From the NCBI RefSeq assembly GCF_001373415.1, contig NZ_CDSE01000018.1, positions 35,380-99,379 of the forward strand: a stretch of DNA of 64,000 nucleotides, in the 5' to 3' direction. Source of the DNA: Paenibacillus dakarensis. GTDB lineage: Bacteria; Bacillota; Bacilli; Paenibacillales; Paenibacillaceae. Positions 8,992 to 17,833 of the stretch are shown here, in pieces. Made by a program: the position numbers and the translations under genes. The notes under the pieces are model-generated. The model ran no database searches and had not been told where the DNA came from. It saw only the letters and a list, made by a program, of their open reading frames with translations. Every line of letters starts with the position of its first letter. The stretch's first letter is position 1.

Positions 8992-9882
8992 TTAGCCCTT
9001 GATAGAGCCGATCATCATTCCTTTGACAAAATAGCGCTGCAGAAACGGATAAGCGAATACGATTGGCAGTGTCGTGACGACCATCGTCGCCAGCTTGATC
9101 GACTGTGAGGTCACTGTTTTGGTCATTGCGCTGCCCTGCAGGGCAGTAGTCATAATATTGGAGCTGGACTGGGCCACCACCCGGAAAAGAAAAGTCTGGA
9201 TTGGCTGCAGGTTCTCGTTATTGACATAGATGATTCCTGTAAAATAGTCATTCCATTGGTACACCCCGTGGAACAAGGCAATGGTGGCCACAACAGGCAT
9301 GGATACCGGCAGCACCACTCTAAGAAACACCGTCCAGTCATTGGCTCCGTCAATACGGGCCGCCTCCTCCAATCCATCGGGAATTTCACGGAAGAAGGTC
9401 ATGAAGATAATGAGATCAAAAAAGCTGAACAGTACTGGAATGATATAAACCATAAAGGTATCGAGCATATGCAAATTGCGAATAAGCAGGAAATTAGGTA
9501 TAAGCATCGCTGGAAAGATCATTGTAATGGTTCCCAGCAGGATGTAAAGCTTCCCACCGATTAAATCTCTGCGAGAGAAGGCATAGGCCACCATCGACGT
9601 AAAGAACACATGCGCGGCCACGCCCACTACGGTTTTAGCAATAGTGAGTCCCATTGCGGTCATAATACCGGGATTGTCGAATACCGCTTCAAAATTCTCC
9701 ATACTGAACACTCGCGGCCACCAGTAAATTCCGCCGAGCATTGCGTCCTTACCATCATTGAAGGCATTGACCAGTACGTACCAGATCGGGTAAAGCGTAA
9801 CGAAGCAGACCAGAAGCATGGTCAGATTATTCAGTGTATCGAAGACGATTTCGCCTTTCGTTCTACGGCTTAGTGAAATCAT
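8992..9882 (-). CDS. Carbohydrate ABC transporter permease, YtcP/MalG type (operon A)
   Basis: A 296-residue inner-membrane permease of the CUT1 family with six predicted membrane segments. The ATPase-docking EAA loop reads EAARIDGA (residues 173-180), followed by LRVVLP. The C-terminus ends in the typical G-M-M-I-G-S-I-K-G. It forms the channel with the LplB-type permease whose gene ends 18 bases upstream. A good GGAGG site precedes the ATG. No ATPase gene is present in the operon. Confidence 0.95.
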   Translation of the reverse strand: MISLSRRTKGEIVFDTLNNLTMLLVCFVTLYPIWYVLVNAFNDGKDAMLGGIYWWPRVFSMENFEAVFDNPGIMTAMGLTIAKTVVGVAAHVFFTSMVAYAFSRRDLIGGKLYILLGTITMIFPAMLIPNFLLIRNLHMLDTFMVYIIPVLFSFFDLIIFMTFFREIPDGLEEAARIDGANDWTVFLRVVLPVSMPVVATIALFHGVYQWNDYFTGIIYVNNENLQPIQTFLFRVVAQSSSNIMTTALQGSAMTKTVTSQSIKLATMVVTTLPIVFAYPFLQRYFVKGMMIGSIKG

Positions 9883-9900
9883 GTGTTGGTCCTCCTTGGC

Positions 9901-10872
9901 CTAAAACAACGAAGTGTCGTTGAGTTTTTTGGATACTTGGTTCGCAATCAGCAGCAGCATGAGCGCAATCACGGACTTGAACAATCCGATCGCCGCTGAA
10001 TATGAGTAACGGCCCGAAGAGATCCCCGTATAGTAGACGTAATAATCGATAACGTTACTTGCGCTTTCATTCAGCGAGTTCCGAAGTACCAGGATCTGAT
10101 CAAAGTTAGAGTTCAACACACCGCTGACAGCCAGGATAAACAAAATACTAATCGTGCTTTTGATTGACGGAAGGGTGACATACCACATCTGCTGAAAGCG
10201 TCCGGCACCATCGATGGTAGCCGCTTCATACATCTCGGGTGAAATGCTCGTAATAGCTGCTAGATATATGATGGCGGACCAGCCCAGCTCTTTCCATATA
10301 TCTGAAGTGATCAGGATGGTCCAGAAGTACTTCGGCTCGGCTAGAAAAGAAATCGGCTGGTCGATAATATGCAATGCCATAAAGATTTCGTTAATGATGC
10401 CCACATCCGATAACCAGGTGGCAAGAATTCCGCCAAGCACAACCCAGGAAAGAAAGTGAGGCAGGTAGGAAATCGTCTGGATTGCCTTCTTAAACCGCAG
10501 CGATCTCACCTCATTCAGGAAGAGGGCAAAGATGATCGGCAGCGGGAAGGTCATCAGCTTCAGCAAGCTGATCCCAAGCGTGTTTTTCATGACATAACCG
10601 AAGTTTTCGTCAGCCAAAAATTCCTTGAAATGCTCCAGTCCGACCCATGGAGCTTCAGCAATGGTTTTGATAATGTCATAATCCTTGAACGCAATGATAC
10701 CGCCGTACATGGGTATAAAGTTGAATATAATCATCCAGGCGACACCAAGCAGACCCATAATTTGAACATGTCTTTGCGAATAAAGCTTCCTCAGCCATTT
10801 CCGCCTTGTTGATGGCGGCGTTTCTGTTTCGAATATGGCTGCGGACTGTGTTGACGGCTTAATCTCCATCAC
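9901..10872 (-). CDS. ABC transporter permease, LplB type (operon A)
   Basis: A 323-residue CUT1 permease resembling LplB: cytoplasmic N-terminus of about 35 residues, six membrane segments, the motif FIPMYGGIIAFKDY after the first, and an EAA loop EAATIDGA (residues 216-223). First gene of the operon; a cre-like palindrome and a possible promoter lie within 100 bases upstream. Confidence 0.95.
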   Translation of the reverse strand: MMEIKPSTQSAAIFETETPPSTRRKWLRKLYSQRHVQIMGLLGVAWMIIFNFIPMYGGIIAFKDYDIIKTIAEAPWVGLEHFKEFLADENFGYVMKNTLGISLLKLMTFPLPIIFALFLNEVRSLRFKKAIQTISYLPHFLSWVVLGGILATWLSDVGIINEIFMALHIIDQPISFLAEPKYFWTILITSDIWKELGWSAIIYLAAITSISPEMYEAATIDGAGRFQQMWYVTLPSIKSTISILFILAVSGVLNSNFDQILVLRNSLNESASNVIDYYVYYTGISSGRYSYSAAIGLFKSVIALMLLLIANQVSKKLNDTSLF

Positions 10873-10907
10873 CTATGACCTCCAAGCTGTTCTAGTCTGT
10901 TGTTGTT

Positions 10908-10921
10908 TGAAAGCACTTTCA
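10908..10921. promoter_or_regulatory. cre-like CcpA site upstream of operon A
   Basis: Perfectly placed near-palindrome TGAAAGCACTTTCA, one base away from the ideal TGAAAGCGCTTTCA. It lies 36 bases before the LplB-type start and just downstream of a possible minus-strand promoter (TTACTC, 17 bases, TAAAAT), a position expected to block transcription under glucose. Confidence 0.65.
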
Positions 10922-11028
10922 TTTCTTAACTTCATTTTACTTGCGTTCCGTGCCCAGAGTAATGCTCCAGATTTCGTATCGATGTATGCTTTTTTCGGTT
11001 TTTTGTAAAGTTAACCTTTGCTAAAACG

Positions 11029-11057
11029 CAAAAAAAGTCCGCACCAGGGGTGCGGGC
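11029..11057 (-). terminator. Intrinsic terminator after acetyltransferase
   Basis: Nine-base stem GTCCGCACC/GGTGCGGGC (11037-11045 with 11049-11057) followed on the minus strand by seven T. It ends the transcript of the acetyltransferase at 11060. Confidence 0.85.
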
Positions 11058-11059
11058 TT

Positions 11060-11578
11060 TTATCCTTCCTTTTTAACTGTTTCTGTATCTCTCAATGTAA
11101 AATACAAAAGATTGTCCTTCAGTTCACTCTCCTGCGTAAATCCCATCTTCTTCAAAAGCCTCTGTGAACGTAGATTTTCCACTTCTGTCGTTGCTTCAAT
11201 ATAGTCTAGCTTCATTAACTCAAATCCAATTCGGATCACTTCCATCAAAGCTTCCTGCATCAGTCCCCTTCCCCAATATTTCGGGGATAAATCAAAACCT
11301 ACTTCAGCTTTTGTTTCCTGATTTACATTTAACCAGCAATGAAAACCACAGGTTCCGATAAGTTCATTATTTTCTTTATTAAATAATCCGTATCTGCATC
11401 CGGTATCGTTTATATGAAAAGCAATCATCTCTTCTGCTTCTCTTAAATCCTGACATGCGTCAATATCCATATACCTTGTAACCTCTGGATAGGAAAAATG
11501 TCTATAAACTGCTTCAGCATCATCTAAGGTTAGTTCTCTTATGTATATTCTCTGGGTTTCAACATTCGGGAAAATCAC
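11060..11578 (-). CDS. RimJ/RimL-type GNAT acetyltransferase
   Basis: A 172-residue GNAT protein that opens with the RimJ/RimL-like R-I-Y-I-R-E-L-T-L-D-D-A and carries GFDLSPKYWGRGLMQEA (acetyl-CoA loop) and RSQRLLKKMGF. Members acetylate N-termini of proteins or small-molecule amines; the acceptor here is unknown. Its start overlaps the end of the preceding acetyltransferase gene by 20 bases. Ends right at an intrinsic terminator. Confidence 0.88.
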   Translation of the reverse strand: MIFPNVETQRIYIRELTLDDAEAVYRHFSYPEVTRYMDIDACQDLREAEEMIAFHINDTGCRYGLFNKENNELIGTCGFHCWLNVNQETKAEVGFDLSPKYWGRGLMQEALMEVIRIGFELMKLDYIEATTEVENLRSQRLLKKMGFTQESELKDNLLYFTLRDTETVKKEG

Positions 11579-12296
11579 ATCGCCAATCTGACACCCAACC
11601 AGGTGAATACCCTGATCGTTGAGCTACTCTTTGTGAAGCAAGGTTACTGGCGATTACGTCATAACTCGGTACTTCTCCACGTTCCAATATTTCAATAGTT
11701 AACCTGTTTACAAGATAACTAGCCAACCCTAAATTTCGATATTCGGGTAAGACATCAATGCCAATTTGCCATAGTTTTGCACAGGTCTTACTTGCTCCTG
11801 CCACACCAACAATTTTCTCTCCTTGCTTTGCAATCGCAGCCAAATCAGTCTGCCATGGAAGATTTGCATCGTATATAACTGCATTATCAAAACTTGTAGC
11901 ATGAAGTAAATGGACCACTTCTTCTCGCTTAATCACTTCAAATAAAAAATTATTGGGTGAAAACATTGGCTTTATTCTTGTTACATCCGGCAGAAAATGC
12001 AAGTAAAGACCTCGGATAATTGGCAAAGCAAATACGATGTCCCTATCCTTTCCTTGCATCTGTGCTTTAGCAATTGACAACCGTTCAGGTGTAGCCGACA
12101 CTACAATGGATTTCCCCATAGACACAATTTCGAAAAAACGAGTTTTTCTCGGAAAAGGTCTCCGTCCGGGATTTTCTTTAGCTTCAACAAAAATAATGCT
12201 GTCCTTCTCACCGTTAAGATCATCAATCGAGCAATTCAGGTCAACTGCAAGCTGTGATTGCACAATGAACAGCATTTCTGTTTGTGTCATAATCAT
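11559..12296 (-). CDS. GNAT family acetyltransferase with N-terminal extension
   Basis: A 245-residue protein. The C-terminal 120 residues are a GNAT domain (IGIDVLPEYRNLGLASYLVNRL; SNLASQRVAQRSGY). The first 120 residues are an extension that is shared by some Bacillota GNAT proteins but has no assigned role. AAAGGAATGG lies about 10 bases ahead of the ATG. The tail overlaps the next gene, so the two form one unit. Confidence 0.85.
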   Translation of the reverse strand: MIMTQTEMLFIVQSQLAVDLNCSIDDLNGEKDSIIFVEAKENPGRRPFPRKTRFFEIVSMGKSIVVSATPERLSIAKAQMQGKDRDIVFALPIIRGLYLHFLPDVTRIKPMFSPNNFLFEVIKREEVVHLLHATSFDNAVIYDANLPWQTDLAAIAKQGEKIVGVAGASKTCAKLWQIGIDVLPEYRNLGLASYLVNRLTIEILERGEVPSYDVIASNLASQRVAQRSGYSPGWVSDWRCDFPEC

Positions 12297-12375
12297 CGTT
12301 GCCCATTCCTTTCGCTTCGCCCAGCCTGTGTTAGATGATCTCAGCGGCTTCTTGATAACTATTTCACTTTTTAAA

Positions 12376-12900
12376 TTATTTCATCTCTACTAAAAATCTC
12401 TTGTTATTAACAATCTCATCTACTACTTCATCTACATTAAGATGGGTTGAGTTTAATATATGGTTTTCATGAACGTTTTGATCTAAGATCTCCTTCAGTA
12501 CAATAATACATCTTTCCTGCATTTGGTCTTCAGGACTGCGCCTGCCATCTCTTCTCAATAATTCTTCTTCATCAGTTATCATGACAACATATTTAACTAA
12601 AACATCTTCAGTCCTTAGTTCATTCAGAAAATAATCAATGTTTTCATTGAATATTATGTAATCGATCACCACATCGTGTTCTTGATGAATAAAGTTTTTT
12701 GCCAATGTGGTAATGTTGAGCCATATTAGATTGACATGAAAAGGGCTTAACCACGGCTTCTTGTATCCTCCAATAACCATGTGGTTTATAATATCCCCTT
12801 CAATATAAGCACTTTTTTCTAATCCTTCAGCTATTCTTCTTGAGGTAGTAGATTTCCCTGAACCTGGAGGTCCCGTAACTAAATAAACCGTTTTTTTCAT
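12376..12900 (-). CDS. P-loop kinase-like ATPase (AAA_33/CPT family)
   Basis: A 174-residue protein with a Walker A motif GPPGSGKS at residues 10-17 directly after a beta strand, and a kinase-like layout similar to small-molecule phosphotransferases (AAA_33, chloramphenicol-phosphotransferase-like). RRDGRRSPEDQM resembles the arginine-rich lid. Substrate unknown. The ATG at 12900 follows AAAGGAC at about 8 bases; the longer frame (to 12963) has no such site. Confidence 0.8.
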   Translation of the reverse strand: MKKTVYLVTGPPGSGKSTTSRRIAEGLEKSAYIEGDIINHMVIGGYKKPWLSPFHVNLIWLNITTLAKNFIHQEHDVVIDYIIFNENIDYFLNELRTEDVLVKYVVMITDEEELLRRDGRRSPEDQMQERCIIVLKEILDQNVHENHILNSTHLNVDEVVDEIVNNKRFLVEMK

Positions 12901-12963
12901 GTTATTCAGTCCTTTTTCGAATATTAACCACAAGAAAACACCTGGATGAAAGGAAGAACTCAT

Positions 12964-13026
12964 TATGCCATATATTCGAGATGCGAATCTGGTTACCCTT
13001 CAAGAGTTAAAAGTGATGGAGGAATA
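12964..13026 (+). other. Possible 20-residue remnant ORF
   Basis: An ATG preceded by GGAAGAAC opens a 20-codon frame (MPYIRDANLVTLQELKVMEE). The peptide resembles the first helix of a GNAT protein (x-I-R-D-A-x-x-x-D/T-L-x-x-L), so it may be the stump of a deleted acetyltransferase. It could equally be chance. Confidence 0.25.
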
Positions 13027-13052
13027 AATCGTTCTTGCAGTTCTTGAATTAA

Positions 13053-13083
13053 CAAAAAAAACACCGCGAAGCCTTCGCGGTGT
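13053..13083 (-). terminator. Intrinsic terminator of the candidate structured RNA
   Basis: Ten-base stem ACACCGCGAA/TTCGCGGTGT with a three-base loop and eight T on the minus strand. It begins six bases after the closing stem of the candidate RNA. Confidence 0.85.
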
Positions 13084-13088
13084 TTTAC

Positions 13089-13264
13089 GTGGGAAGCGGT
13101 TATTCACTTGTTCCAGCAAAATTACATTCTGCCTTGATCGTAATCGGAATCATTCGAATCAGGTTCGAATGCATTCCTCTTTAGTGTCCATTGGTATCAA
13201 CAACCTTTCGGTAAGCGACAATCTGTCAGTTATCCGTCTGATGAAGATAGTATCCACTTCCCAC
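13089..13264 (-). ncRNA. Candidate structured RNA, class not recognised
   Basis: This 176-base stretch has no supported gene. On the minus strand its two ends pair over 11 bases: GTGGGAAGTGG (13264-13254) with CCGCTTCCCAC (13099-13089), ten Watson-Crick pairs and one G-U. Enclosed within are a 13-bp bulged hairpin (13146-13177), a GAAA-capped ACC/GGT hairpin (near 13202-13211), a TCAG/CTGA hairpin (near 13227-13242) and an ATTAC/GTAAT stem. An intrinsic terminator follows immediately. A TATAAC box lies just upstream of the closing stem, so a transcript could start there. It could be a stand-alone regulatory RNA or a leader for the kinase at 12900. Motifs of T-box, SAM, lysine, cobalamin, 6S central bubble, SRP and RNase P RNAs were not found. 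Confidence 0.5.
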
Positions 13265-13359
13265 TTGTTATAAGATTACCCTCTCAAGAGAGGATGAAAC
13301 ATTTTTAAACTCATCTTCAAACTTTTTTTGATAAAAAAAGGCTCGGATTCACCGCTCCG

Positions 13360-14811
13360 TCATTTATCCGTACCTGTTCCGGCGCCCGTCAGGCCAAGGC
13401 GGCTGTTAAACAACTCCTCAATCCGGATGCAGGTATCTGCCGGAGTCTCCATTCCGGCCCACAGCAGATTCAGCTCATCCAGCAGTGTCAATATTTCAGA
13501 TTGGCTGAGGTTAAGCGTATGAAGCGGATAAGCGTCAGGCAATACCTCCAGAAAACGGTTATAGTGCTGGGGATGAATGTCCGGATTTAGCAGGCGGTCA
13601 TCCTCTGCCACCGACCGTAAAACCGGAATGGTGCATCCATATTTCTTCAACAGTGTCTGTGCTTCAACACCTGTCATGAAATCCACGAGCTTCTCGGCGA
13701 TTTTCTGATGACTGCTCGCCGTGCTGATTGACAGTCCCCCTCCGAGCAGCATAGTGGCTGGCTTGATGCCTTTGGGCAGTGTCATCACATCCCAGTCGAT
13801 GGAATGGTCGTGGAATTCATTCATGAAGTAATAGGTGGACATGATCATGGCAACCCGTTCCTTCATAAACAGCCTCTCGGCTAAATGGCTGCTTCCATGG
13901 GAAAAGATCGGTGAAACATGCTCCTTGTACATAAGCGAAACACAAAATTCTAGCGCTTCAATATTCCGCTGATCCGCCATCGTGCTCCGGCTGCGGTCTG
14001 CCGCCATGATACTTCCGTTATTTTGGAGTAAAAAGACTGGCCACCGGTTCGGAGCCGAGGAGAAGCAAAATCCATAATGATCAATCATGCCATCTTCGTT
14101 AGGAGCTGATGTGCACGCTTTGGCAGCCTTCAACAACTCATTCCAATTGCCTAGGCTGATATCATTAGGAAGTCCATGCTGACGGAAGATCGCCCGATTG
14201 TAGCAGATGACCACCGGTGAGAACACGAATGGCGCTGCAAGCATGCTGCCTTTATGATTGAACAGGTCAAACACTTTCGGATAGCTGATCCCTTTCTCCT
14301 TAAGATGAGGAGGAATATATCCGGTCAGCAGATTAGTGCGCCCGCTCTCGGTCCACTCCCGGAAATGCTGGTCTGACATAATGAACAGATCCGGTCCCTG
14401 TCCATCCTCAATGGACCGAATGATCGTTTCGGTGTAGAAGTCTTCAGAATACAGCACCATTTCCACCTGAACGAAAGGATGCTTCCGCTCGAAAGCCTCG
14501 ATCATTTTTTCGACAATCGGAATCTCATAGGAAGAGGAGAACCAGGCGAGTCTCAGCACGACAGGCGTTCTGTCCTCATCCGGCTCCTTTACACGGTTTC
14601 CCTTTCCTGCGATCTTCTCAATCAGCCCTTCGTTCACAAGCTCTTCCAGCGCCTTCCGGATCGATACCCGGCTCATTTCATACTTCTGGCTAAGCGTATT
14701 TTCCGGCAAAATAAATTCACCCGGTTTCAGAACACCGGTAACAATTTCATTTCTCAATTCCTGGACAAAGCGTTCATAACGCTCATGAAATTCATTTCTT
14801 CTTCGCAACAA
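13360..14811 (-). CDS. GntR regulator fused to a sugar-binding SBP domain
   Basis: A 483-residue protein without signal peptide. Residues 8-75 form a GntR winged helix-turn-helix (LPENTLSQKYEMSRVSIRKA, then LVNEGLIEKIAGKGNRV). Residues 85-480 read as a family-1 extracellular solute-binding domain (EAFERKHPFVQVEM; GPDLFIMSD; AAPFVFSPVVICYN), normally found outside the membrane. The combination suggests a cytoplasmic one-component regulator that binds a sugar inside the cell through a captured binding-protein fold. Last gene of operon B and 90 bases after the esterase; an AGGAG site and an imperfect palindrome around TATAGACATGTATA (14826-14840 region) in that gap might mark a separate promoter and self-regulation. 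Start is TTG. Confidence 0.85.
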   Translation of the reverse strand: MLRRRNEFHERYERFVQELRNEIVTGVLKPGEFILPENTLSQKYEMSRVSIRKALEELVNEGLIEKIAGKGNRVKEPDEDRTPVVLRLAWFSSSYEIPIVEKMIEAFERKHPFVQVEMVLYSEDFYTETIIRSIEDGQGPDLFIMSDQHFREWTESGRTNLLTGYIPPHLKEKGISYPKVFDLFNHKGSMLAAPFVFSPVVICYNRAIFRQHGLPNDISLGNWNELLKAAKACTSAPNEDGMIDHYGFCFSSAPNRWPVFLLQNNGSIMAADRSRSTMADQRNIEALEFCVSLMYKEHVSPIFSHGSSHLAERLFMKERVAMIMSTYYFMNEFHDHSIDWDVMTLPKGIKPATMLLGGGLSISTASSHQKIAEKLVDFMTGVEAQTLLKKYGCTIPVLRSVAEDDRLLNPDIHPQHYNRFLEVLPDAYPLHTLNLSQSEILTLLDELNLLWAGMETPADTCIRIEELFNSRLGLTGAGTGTDK

Positions 14812-14901
14812 TATATACCGCTCCTATACATGTCTATAAAATTCAGTATATCATGAGGAACATAAGGATTCCATGCACTCCGGTTAAGAAAGCGTATATA
14901 T

Positions 14902-15933
14902 TTACCCTGCAAGCTGCTTCTCAAGAAAAGCGTAGGCGCGCTGCCGGATATCGTGCGGAAAATCATGTCCTTCATGGCCGATCCAGCATTCAAAAACGGA
15001 TGAAGCATTCAGAAACTGATACAAGCCGTCCAGCTCCCCGAGACCAGCTGCGATCTCCCTCCAGTTCGGAAAAATAGCATCTTTCGTTCCGCACCACATG
15101 AACATGGGTACCGGAGCCGCCAGTGCCGCAATTTCATGCCATTCGAACGGCAGGGAGCCTTTTCTCAGGCTTTCTGTAATGGAAGGAAAATGGGAGAACC
15201 ATTCGCGGAGCCCCCAGCGGTTCGGGTCCGGATCGCCGCGAAACATCGTAAATCCACAGCTTGACACGACCGCCTTGACCCGTTGATCTATCCCGGCCAG
15301 GAACCAGCCGTTATATCCGCCCAACGAATGCCCAATGACACCGATCCTCTTTGGGTTTATCTGCGGCAGCGAGGATAGCACATCGACCGCAGCCATGTGG
15401 TCGGACAGCATTTTGCCAACTGCGGTCCATCTCGGGTGCAGCTTATAGAACGGAGCGGTTTGAAACGGTTCCTCACCTGGATAGACCCGGTCACCGAACG
15501 TTATGGAGTCCGGAGCCAGCACGGCAAATCCACGCTGTACCAGCTCCAGTCCGTAACGGCGATTCTCTCTTCCGGAAGCCAGACAAATATCCCTTTTGCC
15601 GTTCTCGGTTGTCGGATGAAGAGCAAGAACGGCTGGAATTCCGCCTGGAGACTTGTCGGTCTCGGAAGGAAGCAGAAGATATGCAGGGATTTCATTCCCG
15701 TCCGGGGAAAGGTAAGTAATCTCAAGCTTTGTGTGATCCTCCTCTTCATGCTTTGAGAGAATCCGGTAACCTTTACTGTCTACAAGAGCTTTCGGCTTGT
15801 AATCCACCGTCTCCGGAGACTCACCCAGCAGCTGCAGCCAGCGATCTCTCACCCTGGACTCCTTATCTCTCCAGGCTTCAAGGGTATGGATTCCCTCCAA
15901 TAGCGGCTTCATTTTCTCACTATACTGGTCCAT
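14902..15933 (-). CDS. Alpha/beta hydrolase (dienelactone hydrolase/acetyl esterase-like)
   Basis: A 343-residue cytoplasmic hydrolase. The nucleophile elbow is GHSLGG (Ser 203), a candidate Asp is in GTKDAIFP and the catalytic His in GHEGHDFP near the C-terminus, giving a full triad. Related to the acetyl-xylan-esterase/dienelactone hydrolase group. In an operon for polysaccharide breakdown it probably removes acetyl or other ester groups from the imported oligosaccharide. Its start overlaps the preceding propeller gene by 14 bases. Confidence 0.88.
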   Translation of the reverse strand: MDQYSEKMKPLLEGIHTLEAWRDKESRVRDRWLQLLGESPETVDYKPKALVDSKGYRILSKHEEEDHTKLEITYLSPDGNEIPAYLLLPSETDKSPGGIPAVLALHPTTENGKRDICLASGRENRRYGLELVQRGFAVLAPDSITFGDRVYPGEEPFQTAPFYKLHPRWTAVGKMLSDHMAAVDVLSSLPQINPKRIGVIGHSLGGYNGWFLAGIDQRVKAVVSSCGFTMFRGDPDPNRWGLREWFSHFPSITESLRKGSLPFEWHEIAALAAPVPMFMWCGTKDAIFPNWREIAAGLGELDGLYQFLNASSVFECWIGHEGHDFPHDIRQRAYAFLEKQLAG

Positions 15934-17833
15934 TAATCGGATCTCCCTTCTGTTTCAGCCGGTATCGCCACAGCTCGGCACCGGACCCGAAATATACGTC
16001 TCCGTTAAGGCAAGCAATCCCGGTTGTTGCTTCAATCGGAAGCCAGTCCAGAAGCTCCGGCTGCATACTCTCTGGATCCACGGTAAATAAAGCCCGGGTC
16101 AGCAGACCCAGAAGAATTGGACTTCCATTCCACTCGGTCATGAGCAGCCCTTGCCGGACAACGCTCCCCCAGGAAGACAGATCGAAATGATGTACAGTAC
16201 GTTCCAGCTTTAAATCAAAAATGAAGAAGACGGATTCCGATGTCAGGCCGTATAAAATACCTTCTTCTCCTGAAGCCAGCTGGGCAATTTCTTTTGCACC
16301 CGGGATCGGCTTCCATTGGCGGATCACTTTCCGGGCTGGCAAATTCAGCTCATACAATACCGCTTCCTCAGCCGTGCTTTTTCCGCCGCCGGGAGTTTCG
16401 ATACTCGTACCGCCGAATACCCTGCCATCCGGCAGCACCGTTAGCGAAATTGTGCTCTGCCCGCTGACGGTATCCCGGTGCTCCAGCATCTCCACCTGGG
16501 CGGTCTGCACATCCACGATACCGAGCCCTCCGCCTGCCGCTCCATAACCGGGGTATCCGCCATATAGAACATGACGGCCGTCCGGATGGGCGGCTGCACA
16601 TCTCGGCCGGTGGACGGCTGCATTTTCATAGATTAACCGGGGATTCCGAAGAGGTCCCTCTTCCGCGCTAAGCTCCTTCGTGGTATCCAGCAGATAGACC
16701 ATGCCGCCGGCATAAGCCGCACCAACGATGATGCTGTCTTGAGCCGCATAGGCAGGGATATTGCCGCCGCCTCCCCGCTCCACAATATTACCGCCCCAAT
16801 CAGTTAGAAGCCGGGTGTCAGGATCATACGTAATCAAGTGAAGCGGGTGATTGGAGGTGCCGTACAGAACACCGTCCGGACCACCGAACACCGTGGAGAG
16901 CGTCGTACCGCCTCCCTTGTATGTAAGCGGAATCCGCTTTAGACCCCCGTCCGCTTCAAGGATGATGATCTGCCTGTCGGCCAGCTGCCACTCCAGCAGT
17001 GTACGCCCACCACCAAGCTCCATATGCAGCTTGTTGTAGCCTGTTCCCTTGTAATATGATGGGCTCACTTCCTCTTCCGGTACCCGCTCCGCTCCGTGCT
17101 CACCCATTCGGTACCATTCTTCACCGCCCTCAGCGGAAGGCATCCTGCCGTATATGGAGCCATCGCAGCCCAGATGAACAGCAGCACTGCCCGGCATATC
17201 CTGAGGTCCTTCAACCACGATCCTTAGCGTGCCTGTCTCTTCATGAAAGCTTGCAATGGCTGGCGATGTTGTGCCAAGACCCGCATAAATCCTCCCGCCG
17301 CTTCCACAGGCAAGTGTCATCGCGTACTTCCTTTCGGAATCCAGCCTGCATAATGTATGGGAAGAATCGGCCGCAGCATCCAGCTCAACCAGATAGCTTC
17401 CCGGGTAGGTAGTTGCATAAACCCGTCCATCCCCACGGACGGCAAATGCAAACCCGGCTCCATCTTCCCCTTCGGGTACACTAAACTGCCCCACAAATGC
17501 TGGAATGAACGGATCCACAACGTAACAATAGCTCCCCGCACCCGTGTAGAACCATCCGCGGGAATCACTGGTCGATGCATAGGGATACTGGCCCTCCCCT
17601 TCCGGAAAATAAAGCTGGGTACAGCCTCCCGTTTCCGGGTCCACAATCAGCACATAGCTCCGGGCTGCGATGACAATGCGTTCTGATCCATCATCTCGGC
17701 GGCACACCGCCGCAGATCGGCTTTCGTCCACATCTGCAGGAACTCCGATCCGTTCAAAGCTCTCATTCGACTCAAAGCTCTCACTCGTCTCAGGCACTTT
17801 CACGCCGTCTGTATTACTCATCGCTTTTGGCAT
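15920..17833 (-). CDS. Cytoplasmic beta-propeller protein, function unknown
   Basis: About 637 residues built of repeats of the type G-x-(I/V)-Y-G/A-x(5-15)-(L/I)-x-x-(Y/F/L)-D (for example GRVYATTYPG, GRIYAGLGT, GVLYGTSNHP, GRVFGGTS, GILYGLTSE), which is the YncE/NHL-like propeller pattern; perhaps two seven-bladed propellers. No signal peptide. The ATG at 17833 is chosen because AAGGTGG precedes it by 9 bases; it overlaps the aminotransferase end. Found in similar Paenibacillus polysaccharide loci as a hypothetical. Its place between an aminotransferase and an esterase suggests either a sugar lyase/epimerase-type enzyme on a propeller scaffold or a ligand-binding factor. No catalytic residues could be assigned. 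Confidence 0.65.
   Translation of the reverse strand: MPKAMSNTDGVKVPETSESFESNESFERIGVPADVDESRSAAVCRRDDGSERIVIAARSYVLIVDPETGGCTQLYFPEGEGQYPYASTSDSRGWFYTGAGSYCYVVDPFIPAFVGQFSVPEGEDGAGFAFAVRGDGRVYATTYPGSYLVELDAAADSSHTLCRLDSERKYAMTLACGSGGRIYAGLGTTSPAIASFHEETGTLRIVVEGPQDMPGSAAVHLGCDGSIYGRMPSAEGGEEWYRMGEHGAERVPEEEVSPSYYKGTGYNKLHMELGGGRTLLEWQLADRQIIILEADGGLKRIPLTYKGGGTTLSTVFGGPDGVLYGTSNHPLHLITYDPDTRLLTDWGGNIVERGGGGNIPAYAAQDSIIVGAAYAGGMVYLLDTTKELSAEEGPLRNPRLIYENAAVHRPRCAAAHPDGRHVLYGGYPGYGAAGGGLGIVDVQTAQVEMLEHRDTVSGQSTISLTVLPDGRVFGGTSIETPGGGKSTAEEAVLYELNLPARKVIRQWKPIPGAKEIAQLASGEEGILYGLTSESVFFIFDLKLERTVHHFDLSSWGSVVRQGLLMTEWNGSPILLGLLTRALFTVDPESMQPELLDWLPIEATTGIACLNGDVYFGSGAELWRYRLKQKGDPINGPV

Noticed and set aside
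13160..13172. GGTTCGAAT resembling a tRNA T-arm
   Set aside because: Flanking bases do not form the five-base T stem, and no D-arm or anticodon arm is present on either strand.
13238..13290. CTGATGA ... GAAAC on the plus strand, resembling a hammerhead ribozyme core
   Set aside because: The bases after CTGATGA cannot pair with those before GAAAC, so stem II does not form; the strand also opposes the terminator.
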